A DNA stretch of 64,000 bases, taken from contig CAVYNE010000020.1 in assembly GCA_963769715.1 (NCBI GenBank), positions 1 to 64,000 on the forward strand. The letters run 5' to 3'. Source of the stretch: Palsa-504 sp963769715. GTDB lineage: Bacteria; Actinomycetota; Actinomycetes; Streptosporangiales; Streptosporangiaceae. Made by a program: the position numbers and the translations under genes. Every line of letters begins with the position of its first letter. Positions within the stretch are counted from its first letter, which is position 1. Of the stretch, positions 27,045 to 36,434 are shown piece after piece. The notes beneath the pieces were generated by a model. It saw nothing but the letters and a program-made list of their open reading frames with translations, made no database searches and was not told the DNA's origin.

Positions 27045-28682
27045 ATGCTCAGCGGGCATAGGTCCGCATGGCGCCGTCGCGGTCGTAACAGTCGCGCGGC
27101 GCGTCTTGCGGTCCCCCTCGCCATCCCGATGGCGATGGGCCTGACCCTCGGGATCATTCTCGCGGTCTCGGGAGGACATGTTTCGAAGATCCAGCAGTCG
27201 GCCCTGGGGGCCTCGGCCAGCCCGTCCGCGGGCGCATCCGGAGCGGCCGCCGCGGCGGCGACGCCAACGGCCACGGCCGCCGCAGCCGCGGCGGCGGTGC
27301 CGCCTGCGGCCACGTTCGCCAACGGGCAGACGGCCTTCCGTCAGCTCGGCAACCTGGCGACGGTCCCGGTCGACGGCGCGGGCAACGCGATCAACCTGAA
27401 CCAGACGGCGGCGCAGGCGGCCGCGTCGATGAACTGCACCCTGACCGTGCCGGCCAACCCGCTGAGCGCGCAGGGCCTGGCCACGCCGTGGCAGCTCGGC
27501 GACGGCTGCTCGATGGCGAACGCCGCCACCGAGGGCGCGTTCGTGGAGGCCACCATCCTCGCCCCGAACGGCCAGGTGCAGGTGTACAACCCGCTGGTCA
27601 TCACGGCGGGAACCACAGCGGCCGCCACGCCGGCGGCCCCGACCATCGCGCGCGGCTCCCAGGTGATCATCGACGTCGGCTTCAACGGCACCAACCTGGT
27701 CCTGCAGGGCCGGGGCGCACGGCAAGGCCGCTGCGTCGACGCGCTCGGCCAGTCCGTGATCGGTCAGGTGTCGGCGTGCAACGCCGTCAACTTCTACAAC
27801 CTGGCCAACGCCGAGATCGCGCGTGGCACGCTGACGGTTCCGCCGGCGGGCACCTCGCTCGACGGCCAGCCGTGCCTGACCACGCGTAGTTTCGGGACGG
27901 TCGACCAGGACCAGAGCGACAACGTGGTCACCACGTACCTGATCAACGGCAACGGCCAGACCGCGCAGAACACCGCGGCCAACGCGGCCGCGATCGCCGG
28001 CGCGACCACCCTGGTCAACGGCAGCGACGACAAACTGCTCGCCGCTTTCCTCGACCCGGCGAACGGGTGCACCGCGTTCAGCGCGCCCGACGCCTCCGCC
28101 ACGGGCGGTACCTCCGGATCGCAGGCGCTCAACGAGCTGAGTGCCCGTGTCAACCAGCAGGGGCCGATCGCCGTAGTGCCGCCGAACGATGAGATGACCC
28201 TGGTCGGCGCCGCGTTCAGCGTCGCGAAGACGAACGTCTACCGCTCGCTGGTGGACCAGCCACTGCTGGCTGGCAACGTCAACGCGACGACGGTCGCGAT
28301 GGATTACTGCCAGAACCTGACGAACATCCAGCCGGCCCGCAACCAGCTCGACATGACCAGGGAGCTGAACACCGGCACGCCGGTCGCGGCGGTCGGCAAC
28401 ACCCTGGCGACCTTCATGGGCAACCGGCTCAGCATGTCGTTCGTCAACCTCGGCTGCGCCAACTTCGGCCTGACCAACCCGGTGACCGTCACGCTTGACG
28501 GCAACCAGGTGGCCACCGCGGTTACCTTCAACACCGCTCAGCAGGCCGCGAAGGCGCCGGCGGCGGTGACACCGACCGCCAGTCCGACGGTCGGCACCGG
28601 CGGTCCCGGCGGCGGCACCGCAGGCCCGCCGGCCAGGCAGCACCGGGTGGGACACCGGTTCGACAACCCGTCCCGTATGTAG
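27045..28682 (+). CDS. Secreted or anchored protein of unknown function, paralogue A
   Basis: A 545-residue protein. A basic N terminus (R-R-R-G-R-N-S-R-A-A-R) precedes one hydrophobic helix near residues 22-44 ending in V-S-G-G, then an Ala/Pro/Thr-rich spacer, then an extracellular domain rich in Asn, Thr and Ala. It has several Cys residues (C-T-L-T-V, D-G-C-S-M, N-G-C-T-A, Y-C-Q-N-L, G-C-A-N-F) likely to form disulfides. Notable blocks are N-P-L-S-A-Q-G-L-A-T-P, V-Y-N-P-L-V-I-T-A-G-T, V-D-Q-D-Q-S-D-N-V and N-F-G-L-T-N-P-V-T-V. The product ends in R-F-D-N-P-S-R-M. I do not recognise a characterised family or catalytic motif. Start ATG with GGAGG eight bases upstream. Its paralogue follows at 29053. 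Confidence 0.8.
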   Translation: MLSGHRSAWRRRGRNSRAARLAVPLAIPMAMGLTLGIILAVSGGHVSKIQQSALGASASPSAGASGAAAAAATPTATAAAAAAAVPPAATFANGQTAFRQLGNLATVPVDGAGNAINLNQTAAQAAASMNCTLTVPANPLSAQGLATPWQLGDGCSMANAATEGAFVEATILAPNGQVQVYNPLVITAGTTAAATPAAPTIARGSQVIIDVGFNGTNLVLQGRGARQGRCVDALGQSVIGQVSACNAVNFYNLANAEIARGTLTVPPAGTSLDGQPCLTTRSFGTVDQDQSDNVVTTYLINGNGQTAQNTAANAAAIAGATTLVNGSDDKLLAAFLDPANGCTAFSAPDASATGGTSGSQALNELSARVNQQGPIAVVPPNDEMTLVGAAFSVAKTNVYRSLVDQPLLAGNVNATTVAMDYCQNLTNIQPARNQLDMTRELNTGTPVAAVGNTLATFMGNRLSMSFVNLGCANFGLTNPVTVTLDGNQVATAVTFNTAQQAAKAPAAVTPTASPTVGTGGPGGGTAGPPARQHRVGHRFDNPSRM

Positions 28683-28719
28683 CTAGGGGGCTGGCGCTCC
28701 CCTGAGCACCAGCTCACTC

Positions 28720-28765
28720 CATGGCGAAGGTGGCCCCGAGGAAACTCGGGGCCACCTTCGCCATG
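28720..28765 (+). terminator. Very strong hairpin terminator after paralogue A
   Basis: Perfect 21-base arms (28720-28740 and 28745-28765) with a GAAA tetraloop, 37 bases after the stop codon. Confidence 0.9.
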
Positions 28766-28840
28766 TTGGGCTATCGCGGCAGCCAAACCCGGGGCCGTTC
28801 CTGCGATCGGTCGCAGCGCGAGACCGGACCGCGTGCTGCC

Positions 28841-29052
28841 TATCACGGGACAATCTCGGTCTGCCCATATGCCCGCTGACCTGCGACGTAAGGACTTAGC
28901 AATGGATTGCTCAGGTTTCGGCGCGGCTGCCGCCGAAACCTTAAAAAAACCTTACATGGAGCAAATCTTCTGAATTCTCCGATCTTGCCGGCGCGCCGGG
29001 TCTACCGTGATGCCCCGGGAGCGTCATAGGGGACATCATGGAGGTGTATTGA
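28841..29052 (+). repeat. Duplicated upstream element, copy B
   Basis: Counterpart of 26841-27044, almost exactly 2000 bases downstream. Shares the same ordered blocks up to the ribosome site. Differences are mostly substitutions with a few small indels. Confidence 0.75.
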
Positions 29053-30669
29053 ATGCTCAGCGGGCATCGGTCTGCAGGGCGCCGTCGCGATGGTAAGAGC
29101 CGCGCGGCGCGTCTTGCGGTCCCCCTCGCCATCCCGATGGCGTTGGGACTGACTCTCGGGATCATCCTTGCGGTCTCGGGCGGTAACACTACGCGGATAG
29201 ATCAGTCGGCCCTGGGGGCCGCGGCCAGTCCGTCCGCGAGCGCTTCGGCGATGGCCGCTCCGTCGGGGGCGGCGACCGCCGCCGCGCCGGCCGCGGTGGC
29301 CGCCGCGGCAGCCAACGTCAACTGCAGCATCATCGTCCCGGCGAACCCGCTGAGCGCGCAGGGCCTGGCGACGCCGTACCAGCTCACCGGCCCGGACGGG
29401 ACGACGCCCGCAGCGTCCGGCTGCACCATGACCAACGCGGCCAACCTGGGCGCGTTCGTCCAGGCCACCATCCTGAACACGCGCACGGGCCAGCTTTCGG
29501 TCTACAACCCGCTGGTCATCACGGCGGGAACCACGCCGGCCGTCGCGCCGGTGGTGCCGAAGCTGCCACGGCACGCGATCGTCACCATCGACTTCGGGTT
29601 CAACGGCACGGACCTGACCCAGGTGGGTGCGACGCCCAACGCGCTGGCGCAGGGCAACTGCGTCAACGGCCTGGGCTCGGTCTTCGGCCAGGTCTCGTTC
29701 TGCAACGGCATCAACTTCTTCAACACGGCGTTCCAGCTGATGCGCGAGGGGCGGCTGTTCGTTCCATCGGCCGGGAGGTCGGCGAAGATCGTGCCCACGG
29801 CGGGCGCGCTCGGGACGGGCAACGCCTGCCCGACCGTCCGTAACTTCGACATGGTCGACCAGGACCAGAGCGACAACGTGACCAGCATTTACCTGCTCAA
29901 CCCGACCACCGGCCAGACCGCGGTGGACACCGCGGCCAACGAGGCCAACCTGGCGGGCTCCCAGAAGCTGGTCAACGGCAGCGACAACGCCCTGATCGAC
30001 GACTTCATGGACCCGACGCTCGGGTGCACCACCTTCACGGCACCCGACCTGGGGAACAACAACACGCCGGCCACCTCACAGGCGCTCGACGAACTCCTGG
30101 CCGCCAGGAACCAGCCGAGGATCGCCGCCCTGGTGCCGGAGAACGACGAGATGATGCTGGACGCCAACGGCCAGCTCGACCCGGCCAAGACCAACCTCTA
30201 CCGGGCCGAGGTCGGCCAGGCGCCGATCAACGCGCAGAACAACAGGAACGACAGCCCGGTGATGTACTGCCAGAACCTGGTCAACATCCAGACCCCGTTC
30301 CTGGCGGCTAACCAGGCTCTTCTCGCCACTGGCGGTACACCGGTACCGGCCGTGGGCGAGAACCTGCTCACCTTCCTGGCCAACCGGCTCAACATGTCCT
30401 TCACCAACCTCGGCTGCCAGAACTTCGGCCTCACCAACCCCGTTACGGTCGTCCTCGACGGGGCCGGCGCGGCCATGTCGGCCACCTTCAACACGACCCC
30501 CCAGACGGCTACCAACACCACCGGACAGGGCGGAAACATGACCGGCACTACAGGCACCGGCGGCGGAAGGCAGATGGGCAACCCGTTGCCGGTCCAGCCG
30601 CTGCCGGGACAGACCGGGTGGCGCAAGGGCCGCGGGCATCACCGGCTGATGGACCCGTCGGGTATGTAA
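29053..30669 (+). CDS. Secreted or anchored protein of unknown function, paralogue B
   Basis: A 538-residue paralogue of the gene at 27045, with the same layout: basic N terminus, one membrane helix near residues 22-44, Ala/Ser-rich spacer, then the Cys-containing extracellular domain with N-P-L-S-A-Q-G-L-A-T-P, V-Y-N-P-L-V-I-T-A-G-T, V-D-Q-D-Q-S-D-N-V and N-F-G-L-T-N-P-V-T-V. The spacer is shorter and a Gly/Met-rich tail (G-N-M-T-G-T-T-G-T-G-G-G) replaces the Pro/Thr tail of paralogue A; it ends in M-D-P-S-G-M. The two differ enough to be an old duplication maintained by selection. Each has its own upstream element and terminator, so they are separate transcription units. Confidence 0.8.
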   Translation: MLSGHRSAGRRRDGKSRAARLAVPLAIPMALGLTLGIILAVSGGNTTRIDQSALGAAASPSASASAMAAPSGAATAAAPAAVAAAAANVNCSIIVPANPLSAQGLATPYQLTGPDGTTPAASGCTMTNAANLGAFVQATILNTRTGQLSVYNPLVITAGTTPAVAPVVPKLPRHAIVTIDFGFNGTDLTQVGATPNALAQGNCVNGLGSVFGQVSFCNGINFFNTAFQLMREGRLFVPSAGRSAKIVPTAGALGTGNACPTVRNFDMVDQDQSDNVTSIYLLNPTTGQTAVDTAANEANLAGSQKLVNGSDNALIDDFMDPTLGCTTFTAPDLGNNNTPATSQALDELLAARNQPRIAALVPENDEMMLDANGQLDPAKTNLYRAEVGQAPINAQNNRNDSPVMYCQNLVNIQTPFLAANQALLATGGTPVPAVGENLLTFLANRLNMSFTNLGCQNFGLTNPVTVVLDGAGAAMSATFNTTPQTATNTTGQGGNMTGTTGTGGGRQMGNPLPVQPLPGQTGWRKGRGHHRLMDPSGM

Positions 30670-30733
30670 GGTCCAGATCCAGCGAGCACACGGCCTTAAT
30701 TCCGATCAGTCAGGCCAGCTGGGCCGTCCCCAG

Positions 30734-30769
30734 CACGGTGACCCCGGGAGGTTTCCCGGGGTCACCGTG
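30734..30769 (+). terminator. Hairpin terminator after paralogue B
   Basis: Perfect 16-base arms (30734-30749 and 30754-30769) with a GGTT loop, 64 bases after the stop codon. Confidence 0.88.
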
Positions 30770-30876
30770 GCGGCGGGCCCGGCGGCACCACACTCCGATC
30801 GTTTCCCCGGTCAGGGGCCTGCTGACCAGGACCATGCAGACGCCAGAGGCCTTCTCAGCATTAGGAGCACGGCGCG

Positions 30877-31875
30877 ATGGATGAAGGCAGGAATCCCCAT
30901 AGCGACGAGCGCCCGGCCGGACGGGACGCCCCGGCCGCATCGTCTGCGGCGGTCACGGACTCCGGCCAGGCTGCCGAACTCAGCGGTACGGGTAGTACAG
31001 CCGAATCCGGCCAGGACGCGATTCCGGTCAGCCCGCGCCGTACCGGAGCGGCCCGGGGAGCCAGGATCGCGGCGTACGTGGCCGCGGCGGCCCTGGCCCT
31101 GGGCGCGGGCTTCGGCCTCACCAAGCTGGTCGACCCGTCCCGGGCCGCGTCCCTCTCGTCGGACATTCCCTCGCCGGCCAAATCGGTTAGCGTGTTCACC
31201 GAGGACGACGACGGCACCGGCCAGGACAACGAGAGCAACATCTTCGGCTCGACGGTACCCGGCCTGGTGCACGTCATCTTCGGCGGGAAGTCCGTCGGCA
31301 TCGGCCTGGTACTCACGCCGTCGGGCAAGGTGCTGACCACCTACCAGCCGGCCGGCGGAGCCGGCCGCCTCAGCGCGAAGTACGTCCTGTCCGGCCAGAC
31401 GTTCAATACCACGGTCCTGGGCACGGACGCCGCCGCGGGCCTGGCCTTGCTCCAGCTGCAGGGCGGCCATGGCCGGGCCTTCCCCACCGTGGCGGTCGGG
31501 AACTCCGATACCCTCGTCGCCAGCACGTACGCGTCTAAACAGCTCTCGTACCACATTGCCGGCGAGGTCTTCGACACCGCCGTCGGCACCACCGGCACGA
31601 AAGACGCGGTGATCATCGACACCGGCCTGCTGACCGCCCTGAACCGGACCGTCACGGTGGACGGCAAGACCCGGACCGGGCTCATGCAGTCACGCCTGCA
31701 GTCCGTATCCGCCGGCGAGGTCGGCGGTCCGCTGGTAAACCTGGCCGGCCAGGTTATCGGCATCACCGTGGCCGGCGGAGGGACCGGCCTCAAGATCAAC
31801 GGCTACGCGATGCCCGTCAACCAAGCCCTCGCGATCGCGAGGCAGATAGACGCTCAGGCGCGGCATACCTCCTAG
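30877..31875 (+). CDS. Membrane-anchored trypsin-fold protein without catalytic triad (S1C pseudoprotease)
   Basis: A 332-residue protein: a disordered cytoplasmic N terminus, one helix near residues 60-82, then a chymotrypsin-like domain matching the HtrA/DegP (S1C) protease family. Aligned by eye, V-L-T-T-Y-Q-P-A replaces the family's L-T-N-N-H-V-V (His to Gln157), T-D-A-A-A-G-L-A-L-L replaces T-D-L-A-V-L (Asp to Gly188), and S-A-G-E-V-G-G-P-L-V-N replaces G-N-S-G-G-P-L (Ser to Val282). The flanking family blocks G-L-L-T-A-L-N-R-T and G-Q-V-I-G-I-T are intact, so the fold is kept while activity is lost. No PDZ domain follows. It probably binds partners or peptides outside the membrane. It lies 107 bases after a terminator, with its own terminator at 31893. 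Confidence 0.8.
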   Translation: MDEGRNPHSDERPAGRDAPAASSAAVTDSGQAAELSGTGSTAESGQDAIPVSPRRTGAARGARIAAYVAAAALALGAGFGLTKLVDPSRAASLSSDIPSPAKSVSVFTEDDDGTGQDNESNIFGSTVPGLVHVIFGGKSVGIGLVLTPSGKVLTTYQPAGGAGRLSAKYVLSGQTFNTTVLGTDAAAGLALLQLQGGHGRAFPTVAVGNSDTLVASTYASKQLSYHIAGEVFDTAVGTTGTKDAVIIDTGLLTALNRTVTVDGKTRTGLMQSRLQSVSAGEVGGPLVNLAGQVIGITVAGGGTGLKINGYAMPVNQALAIARQIDAQARHTS

Positions 31876-31892
31876 TGCCGCCGCCTATCCGG

Positions 31893-31933
31893 GCTGCGGG
31901 GCTGGCCGGTCCGCCACCGGCCAGCCCCGCAGC
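31893..31933 (+). terminator. Hairpin terminator after the pseudoprotease
   Basis: Perfect 18-base arms (31893-31910 and 31916-31933), five-base loop, 17 bases after the stop codon. Confidence 0.88.
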
Positions 31934-31992
31934 GGCATGTCCGGGCGGTTATCGTGGAATCCAGGCAGCCGTATTGGTCGGAGGTAGACGTG

Positions 31993-33178
31993 GTGAACTC
32001 TGTGTTCGTAGTAGACGCATGCCGGACGCCCATCGGCAAGATCAAGGGCGCGCTCGCCGAGGTACGCCCCGATCACCTGGCCGCGGACGTCATCACGGCC
32101 CTGGTCCGGCGCAACCCGTGGCTGGACGTGACCGCGATCGAGGATGTCTACTGGGGCGCGGCCAACCAGGCCGGCGAGGATAACAGGAACGTCGCCCGGA
32201 TGGCGGTGCTCTTGGCCGGACTGCCGGTCGAGATACCCGGCGCCACCGTGAACCGGCTCTGCGGGTCCGGAATGGAGGCGGTCTGCGACGCGGCGCGGAC
32301 GATCGCGGCCGGCGAGGCGGACGTCTGCCTGGCCGGCGGTTCGGAGTCGATGACCCGCGCGCCGTTCGTGCTCGGGCGTTCCGCCGACCCGTTCCCCCGG
32401 GCCATGGACCTGGCCGACACCCGGCTGGGCTGGCGGCTGGTGAGCCCGCGGATGAAAGAGATGTACCCGCCGATCACGCTGGGCGAGACCGCGGAGAACG
32501 TCGCCGTCAAGTACGGCATCACCCGGGAGCGGCAGGACGAATGGGCGCTGCGCAGCCATCAGCTGGCCGCCGCCGCGCGCGACGCGGGCCGGTTCGACGC
32601 CGAGACGGTGCCGGTCACTACCTCCCGCGGCGAGGTCAGCCACGACGAGGGAATCAACGCACGTCTCACCCTCGCGGACCTGGCCGCGAAGGCCCCGGCC
32701 TTCCGCCAGGGCGGCACGGTCACCGGCGGCAACTCCTCGCCGCTGAACGACGGCGCCGCCGCGCTGCTGCTCATGTCGGCGGACGCGGTGCGCCAGGCCG
32801 GCCTGACGCCCCTGGCCCGCTACGTGGGCGCCGCGGCGGCCGGCGTGCACCCGGATTACATGGGGATCGGGCCGGTGCCCGCCATGAACCGGGCCCTGGG
32901 CCGGGCCTGGCTGGCAGCTGGACGAGGTGGACCTGCTCGAGGTCAACGAGGCGTTCGCGGCGCAGTCGGTGGCGGTCGTGGACGAGCTCAAGGCCGATCC
33001 GGACCGGGTCAACGTCAACGGCGGCGCGATCGCCATCGGGCATCCGCTCGGCTGCTCCGGCGCGAGGATGGTGACCACCCTGCTGCACGAGATGCGGCGG
33101 CGGGGCGTCGCCCGCGGTGCGGCCAGCATGTGCATCGGGGTGGGCCAGGGCATCGCGTCCCTCTGGGAAGCTGCCTGA
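31993..33178 (+). pseudogene. Acetyl-CoA acyltransferase (thiolase), one frameshift
   Basis: A thiolase of the FadA/PcaF type, catalysing CoA-dependent cleavage or condensation of beta-ketoacyl-CoA. The nucleophilic Cys is in N-R-L-C-G-S-G-M-E-A near residue 90, N-E-A-F-A and the second active-site block G-G-A-I-A-I-G-H-P-L-G-C-S-G-A-R occur late. The frame changes near 32906-32908: deleting one base turns the sequence into R-A-G-W-Q-L-D-E-V-D-L-L-E-V-N-E-A-F, exactly what the family shows, and gives 394 residues. As written, the first frame runs on to 33417 with nonsense. Start GTG at 31993 (or 31990), preceded by GGAGG. Confidence 0.87.
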
Positions 33179-33190
33179 AACCAAGGGGGG

Positions 33191-34543
33191 CTACCCCAGG
33201 ATGTTCGCCGCGCCGGCGTAGGAGTTCCCGGTCGCCGAGGTCCCGAGCGGGGCGGTGGCGTTGTCCGCTGGCAGTGACGAAGGCGAAACGAACGTACTGC
33301 CCTGCGGGCCGGCCATCACGGCCTGGCCGAGCGCGCTGCCGTGCAGGTACTGGGGCCAGGGCAGGAACCACTCAGTCCAGCCGTCGTCCCATTTGCCGGC
33401 CGCCGTGCTGTTGGTGACGGTGATCGGGTCGCCGGGGATAGACATGGTGTAGTAGGTCTGCGCGGCGACGGGCGGCAGGTTCACGCAGCCGTGGCTGACG
33501 TTCGTGCTGCCCTGGTTCACGACCGACCAGGGGGCCGAGTGGTAGTAGTCGCCGCTGAAGGTGAACCGGACCGCGTAGTTGACTAGCTCGTCGTAGTAGC
33601 CGGCGCTGCCAGGCGCGCCACCGCCGACCATGCGCACCGGGTTGGCCTTCTCCACGCTCACGTAGGTGCCGTCCGGGGTCGGCAAGCTGGCCCGGCCGGT
33701 GCTGATCGGCCACTGGTAGGTGAGCTTGCCGTTGAGGTAGATCTGCGTGCGGTGCGTGGTCGTGCTGGCGACGGCGATCAGCGACCGGCCGATGGTGAAC
33801 GACTGGGTCAGGTTGGCGGTCGCGTACACGCCCTTGGCGCCCTCCACCCCGTTCAGGTGGCCGTCGAAGCTGACCGTGGTGTTGGCCGGCCAGTAGTCCC
33901 GCGGCCGGAAGTACAGGTGCTCGTCGCCGTCCCAGTACCAGGCGCCGATCACCGGCTTGGACGTGGTGAGCTGGAGCGACCGCTCGACCGCCGCCTTGTT
34001 GGTGATGGGCGTGCTGAAGGTCAGCATGATCGGCATGCCGACGCCGTACGTCTGCTGGTACCCCTCGTAGATCATCGTCGAGAAGGTCTGCGAGGGCGTC
34101 ATGGTGCGGAAGGTGCTCGTCGTGGTGATCTTGTCGCCGCTGCCGTCGATGACGGTGGCGGTCACCGTGTAGCTCTGCGACACGTTCAGCTGGCGCGCGC
34201 TGTGCCAGGTCTTGCCGCCGTCGCCCAGACTGCCGGATACGGCGTCGCCCGAGGTCCGCACGGTGACGTTTGTCACCTTGCCCTTAAGGGCGGTGACGCT
34301 GATACCGGCCGAGGGATCGACGCCGCGGCTGCCGTTCGACGGGGTGATCTTCAGGTCCGCCGCGAGCGACGCCGCGTGCGCCTGGGCGGAGGCGGAGGCC
34401 TGCGCCCTGGCCTGACCGGGAGAGGGGGCCGGGCTGCTGCTGCACGCGGTGGCCAGTAGCCCGATGGCGGCGCCCATCACCGGTGCCGCGATGGTGACGT
34501 ACCACCGCGCGCGCCGTGCCAACCTGCGCTCTGTGCCGCGCAC
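33191..34543 (-). CDS. Lipoprotein L,D-transpeptidase (YkuD)
   Basis: A 450-residue protein with a lipoprotein-like signal (hydrophobic core ending L-L-A-T-A-C-S-S-S near residue 34), a Pro/Ala-rich linker, two Ig-like domains (T-P-S-N-G-S-R-G-V-D-P, then P-I-M-L-T-F-S-T-P-I) as in LdtMt2-type enzymes, and a YkuD catalytic domain. The active-site motif is S-H-G-C-V-N-L-P near residue 375, with upstream H-S-A-P-W-S-V. It forms 3-3 peptidoglycan crosslinks. Start GTG at 34543 with AAAGGAGGG eight bases upstream. It is convergent with the thiolase (13 bases apart). Domain order differs from the YkuD protein at 24633, which is a helix-anchored type. Confidence 0.9.
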   Translation of the reverse strand: MRGTERRLARRARWYVTIAAPVMGAAIGLLATACSSSPAPSPGQARAQASASAQAHAASLAADLKITPSNGSRGVDPSAGISVTALKGKVTNVTVRTSGDAVSGSLGDGGKTWHSARQLNVSQSYTVTATVIDGSGDKITTTSTFRTMTPSQTFSTMIYEGYQQTYGVGMPIMLTFSTPITNKAAVERSLQLTTSKPVIGAWYWDGDEHLYFRPRDYWPANTTVSFDGHLNGVEGAKGVYATANLTQSFTIGRSLIAVASTTTHRTQIYLNGKLTYQWPISTGRASLPTPDGTYVSVEKANPVRMVGGGAPGSAGYYDELVNYAVRFTFSGDYYHSAPWSVVNQGSTNVSHGCVNLPPVAAQTYYTMSIPGDPITVTNSTAAGKWDDGWTEWFLPWPQYLHGSALGQAVMAGPQGSTFVSPSSLPADNATAPLGTSATGNSYAGAANILG

Positions 34544-34697
34544 AGTGACCCTCCTTTGCGCCGGAGCCAGGGCTCAGGGGCGCGCGCAATGCCCGTCTTG
34601 CGTGTCTGGACGCATAGTACGTGGTGCTTACCTCAGCGAGTGGGCGGCCGGCATGATGCGTCCCTCGCCTATACAGACGCCCGAGGCGTCCCAGCGG

Positions 34698-36308
34698 TTA
34701 CGGATTCAGGCTATCTCCGCCCAGGGCGCGCCCCCGGCGGAACCTGGGCCTCACGATCGCCCAGGCGAGGGCGAGCACGGTGAGCATGATGATCAGGTAC
34801 TCCGGCCAGGCGCCGACCCGGTCCGCCAGCGTGCGGTAGCTCACCAGCGGCACCCGTGCGTCGAGGATCGCCTGCCGCCAGACGCCGCTGTGCGCGATCA
34901 GAGCGCCGTCCGGCGCGATGATCGTGCTCTCGCCGGTGGTCGAGGCGTACACCACGGCGCGGTCGCTTTCGATGGCCCGGATCCTGGCCATCGCCGTCTG
35001 CTGCTCGGTCTCGCCCAGCTGGCCGTCGATCTCGAAGTCCGTGTCGTTGGACTGCACCGCGAGCAGGTTCGCACCGGCCGTGACCTCGGACCGCACCAGG
35101 TTGTCGAAAGCCACCTCGTAGCAGATCACGTCGCCGAGCCTGATCTTCCCGACGTCGAAGACGACGGCCTGATGGCCGGGGGTGAAGTCCACCGGCTGCA
35201 GCGACGGGAGGGAACTGAAGCTGGCGATGATGCCGCGGAATGGGATGTACTCGCCGAACGGCACGAGCTGACGCTTGACATAGGCCGTGGTCGGGCCGCG
35301 GCCGGGCACCCAGAGCTGGCCGACGTTGCGTCTCGGGTTGTTCAGGACCTCCCCGACCAGGACCGGGCGGCCGACGGCGGCCACCGTGGCGGCAAGCTCG
35401 TTGTAGATGTCAGGGTTCTGGAACGGGTCCAGGTCGGTAGAGTTCTCCGGCCAGATCACCAGGGCGGGCGCGGCCAGCCGCCCGGCCTTGACCTGCGCGG
35501 CCAGCTTCAGTGTGGCGGCGACGTGGTTCTGTGTGACCTGGGTGTCGTTCAGTTGCTGCGACAGGTTCCTGGCCCGCGGCACGTCGCCCTGGATGGCGGC
35601 CACTGGGACCGTCGGCGCGCCCGCGGTCGGGTCGACCGGCAGCAGGCCGCCCGCCAGGACCAGACCCGCCGTCACCACCGCGGCCAGCGCATGACCCCAC
35701 GCCTGACGGGACCGCAAGCGGGGGCCAGGGGCCAGCAGCGCGAGCGCCGCGCGCGCGATCATGGCGCCGGTCAGGGCGAGCAGGAAGCTGAGCAGTGGCA
35801 CGCCGCCCACCGCGACCCAGCGCACGTCCGGCGCGACCGACTGGCTCATCGCCAGCCGGCCCCAGGGGAAGGCGTAAGGCCACCGGTCCCTAACGGCCTC
35901 GACGCTCACCCACCAGCCCGCCACCGCGACCGGCCAGAAGGGCAGCCGGAGCAGCAGTCGCTGGCCGATGGCGAGCACCGCGAAGATAAGCGCCAGCGCC
36001 GCGGCCAGCGCGAACCACACGTACCAGGCCTCGTTGACCAGCCAGGACAGCAAGGGCACGAACAGCGCCAGGCCGAACGCCAGTCCGCACGCGAACGAGC
36101 CCCGCAGGCTCCGCCCGGTCAGCGCCATGACGAGCAGCGCCGGCCCGAGCACCACCAGCGGCCAGGCGCCGACCGGCGGGAAGGAGGCGTACAACGCCAG
36201 GCCACCCGCGACCGACAGGAGCAGCGCCCACCAGGTGCCGAACCCGCCGAAATCCCCCGCGCGGCCCGTCCGCGCGCCGGAGGCGGGGACGGCCTGGGCC
36301 GAGATCAC
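34698..36308 (-). CDS. lnt: Apolipoprotein N-acyltransferase
   Basis: A 536-residue enzyme that adds the third acyl chain to lipoproteins. About six membrane helices (residues 25-210) precede a nitrilase-like domain with the Glu-Lys-Cys triad: V-I-W-P-E-N-S, V-K-R-Q-L-V-P-F-G-E-Y and G-D-V-I-C-Y-E-V-A-F. Short C-terminal helix near the end. I chose the GTG at 36308 because GGGAGG lies just upstream; the frame stays open far beyond, but the added sequence is a shadow of the transporter on the other strand. Lnt in actinobacteria is consistent with triacylated lipoproteins. It is divergent from the EamA transporter at 36435. Confidence 0.9.
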   Translation of the reverse strand: MISAQAVPASGARTGRAGDFGGFGTWWALLLSVAGGLALYASFPPVGAWPLVVLGPALLVMALTGRSLRGSFACGLAFGLALFVPLLSWLVNEAWYVWFALAAALALIFAVLAIGQRLLLRLPFWPVAVAGWWVSVEAVRDRWPYAFPWGRLAMSQSVAPDVRWVAVGGVPLLSFLLALTGAMIARAALALLAPGPRLRSRQAWGHALAAVVTAGLVLAGGLLPVDPTAGAPTVPVAAIQGDVPRARNLSQQLNDTQVTQNHVAATLKLAAQVKAGRLAAPALVIWPENSTDLDPFQNPDIYNELAATVAAVGRPVLVGEVLNNPRRNVGQLWVPGRGPTTAYVKRQLVPFGEYIPFRGIIASFSSLPSLQPVDFTPGHQAVVFDVGKIRLGDVICYEVAFDNLVRSEVTAGANLLAVQSNDTDFEIDGQLGETEQQTAMARIRAIESDRAVVYASTTGESTIIAPDGALIAHSGVWRQAILDARVPLVSYRTLADRVGAWPEYLIIMLTVLALAWAIVRPRFRRGRALGGDSLNP

Positions 36309-36434
36309 TGTGCCTCCCGCTCGCTCACCCTGGCAGCCTAACCGCCCGAACGCGCGCACGTCACGCCAGCTGAGCCTGGGCCTACCCTGGGTCAAGCAAA
36401 CGGCCTGACCTGGTCCGAGCGAGGGAGCCTGGAG

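Noticed and set aside
27015..28655. Long minus-strand open frame opposite paralogue A
   Set aside because: Arg/Gly/Val/Asp-rich shadow of a high-GC gene; the plus frame has a ribosome site, membrane segment, conserved paralogue and terminator.
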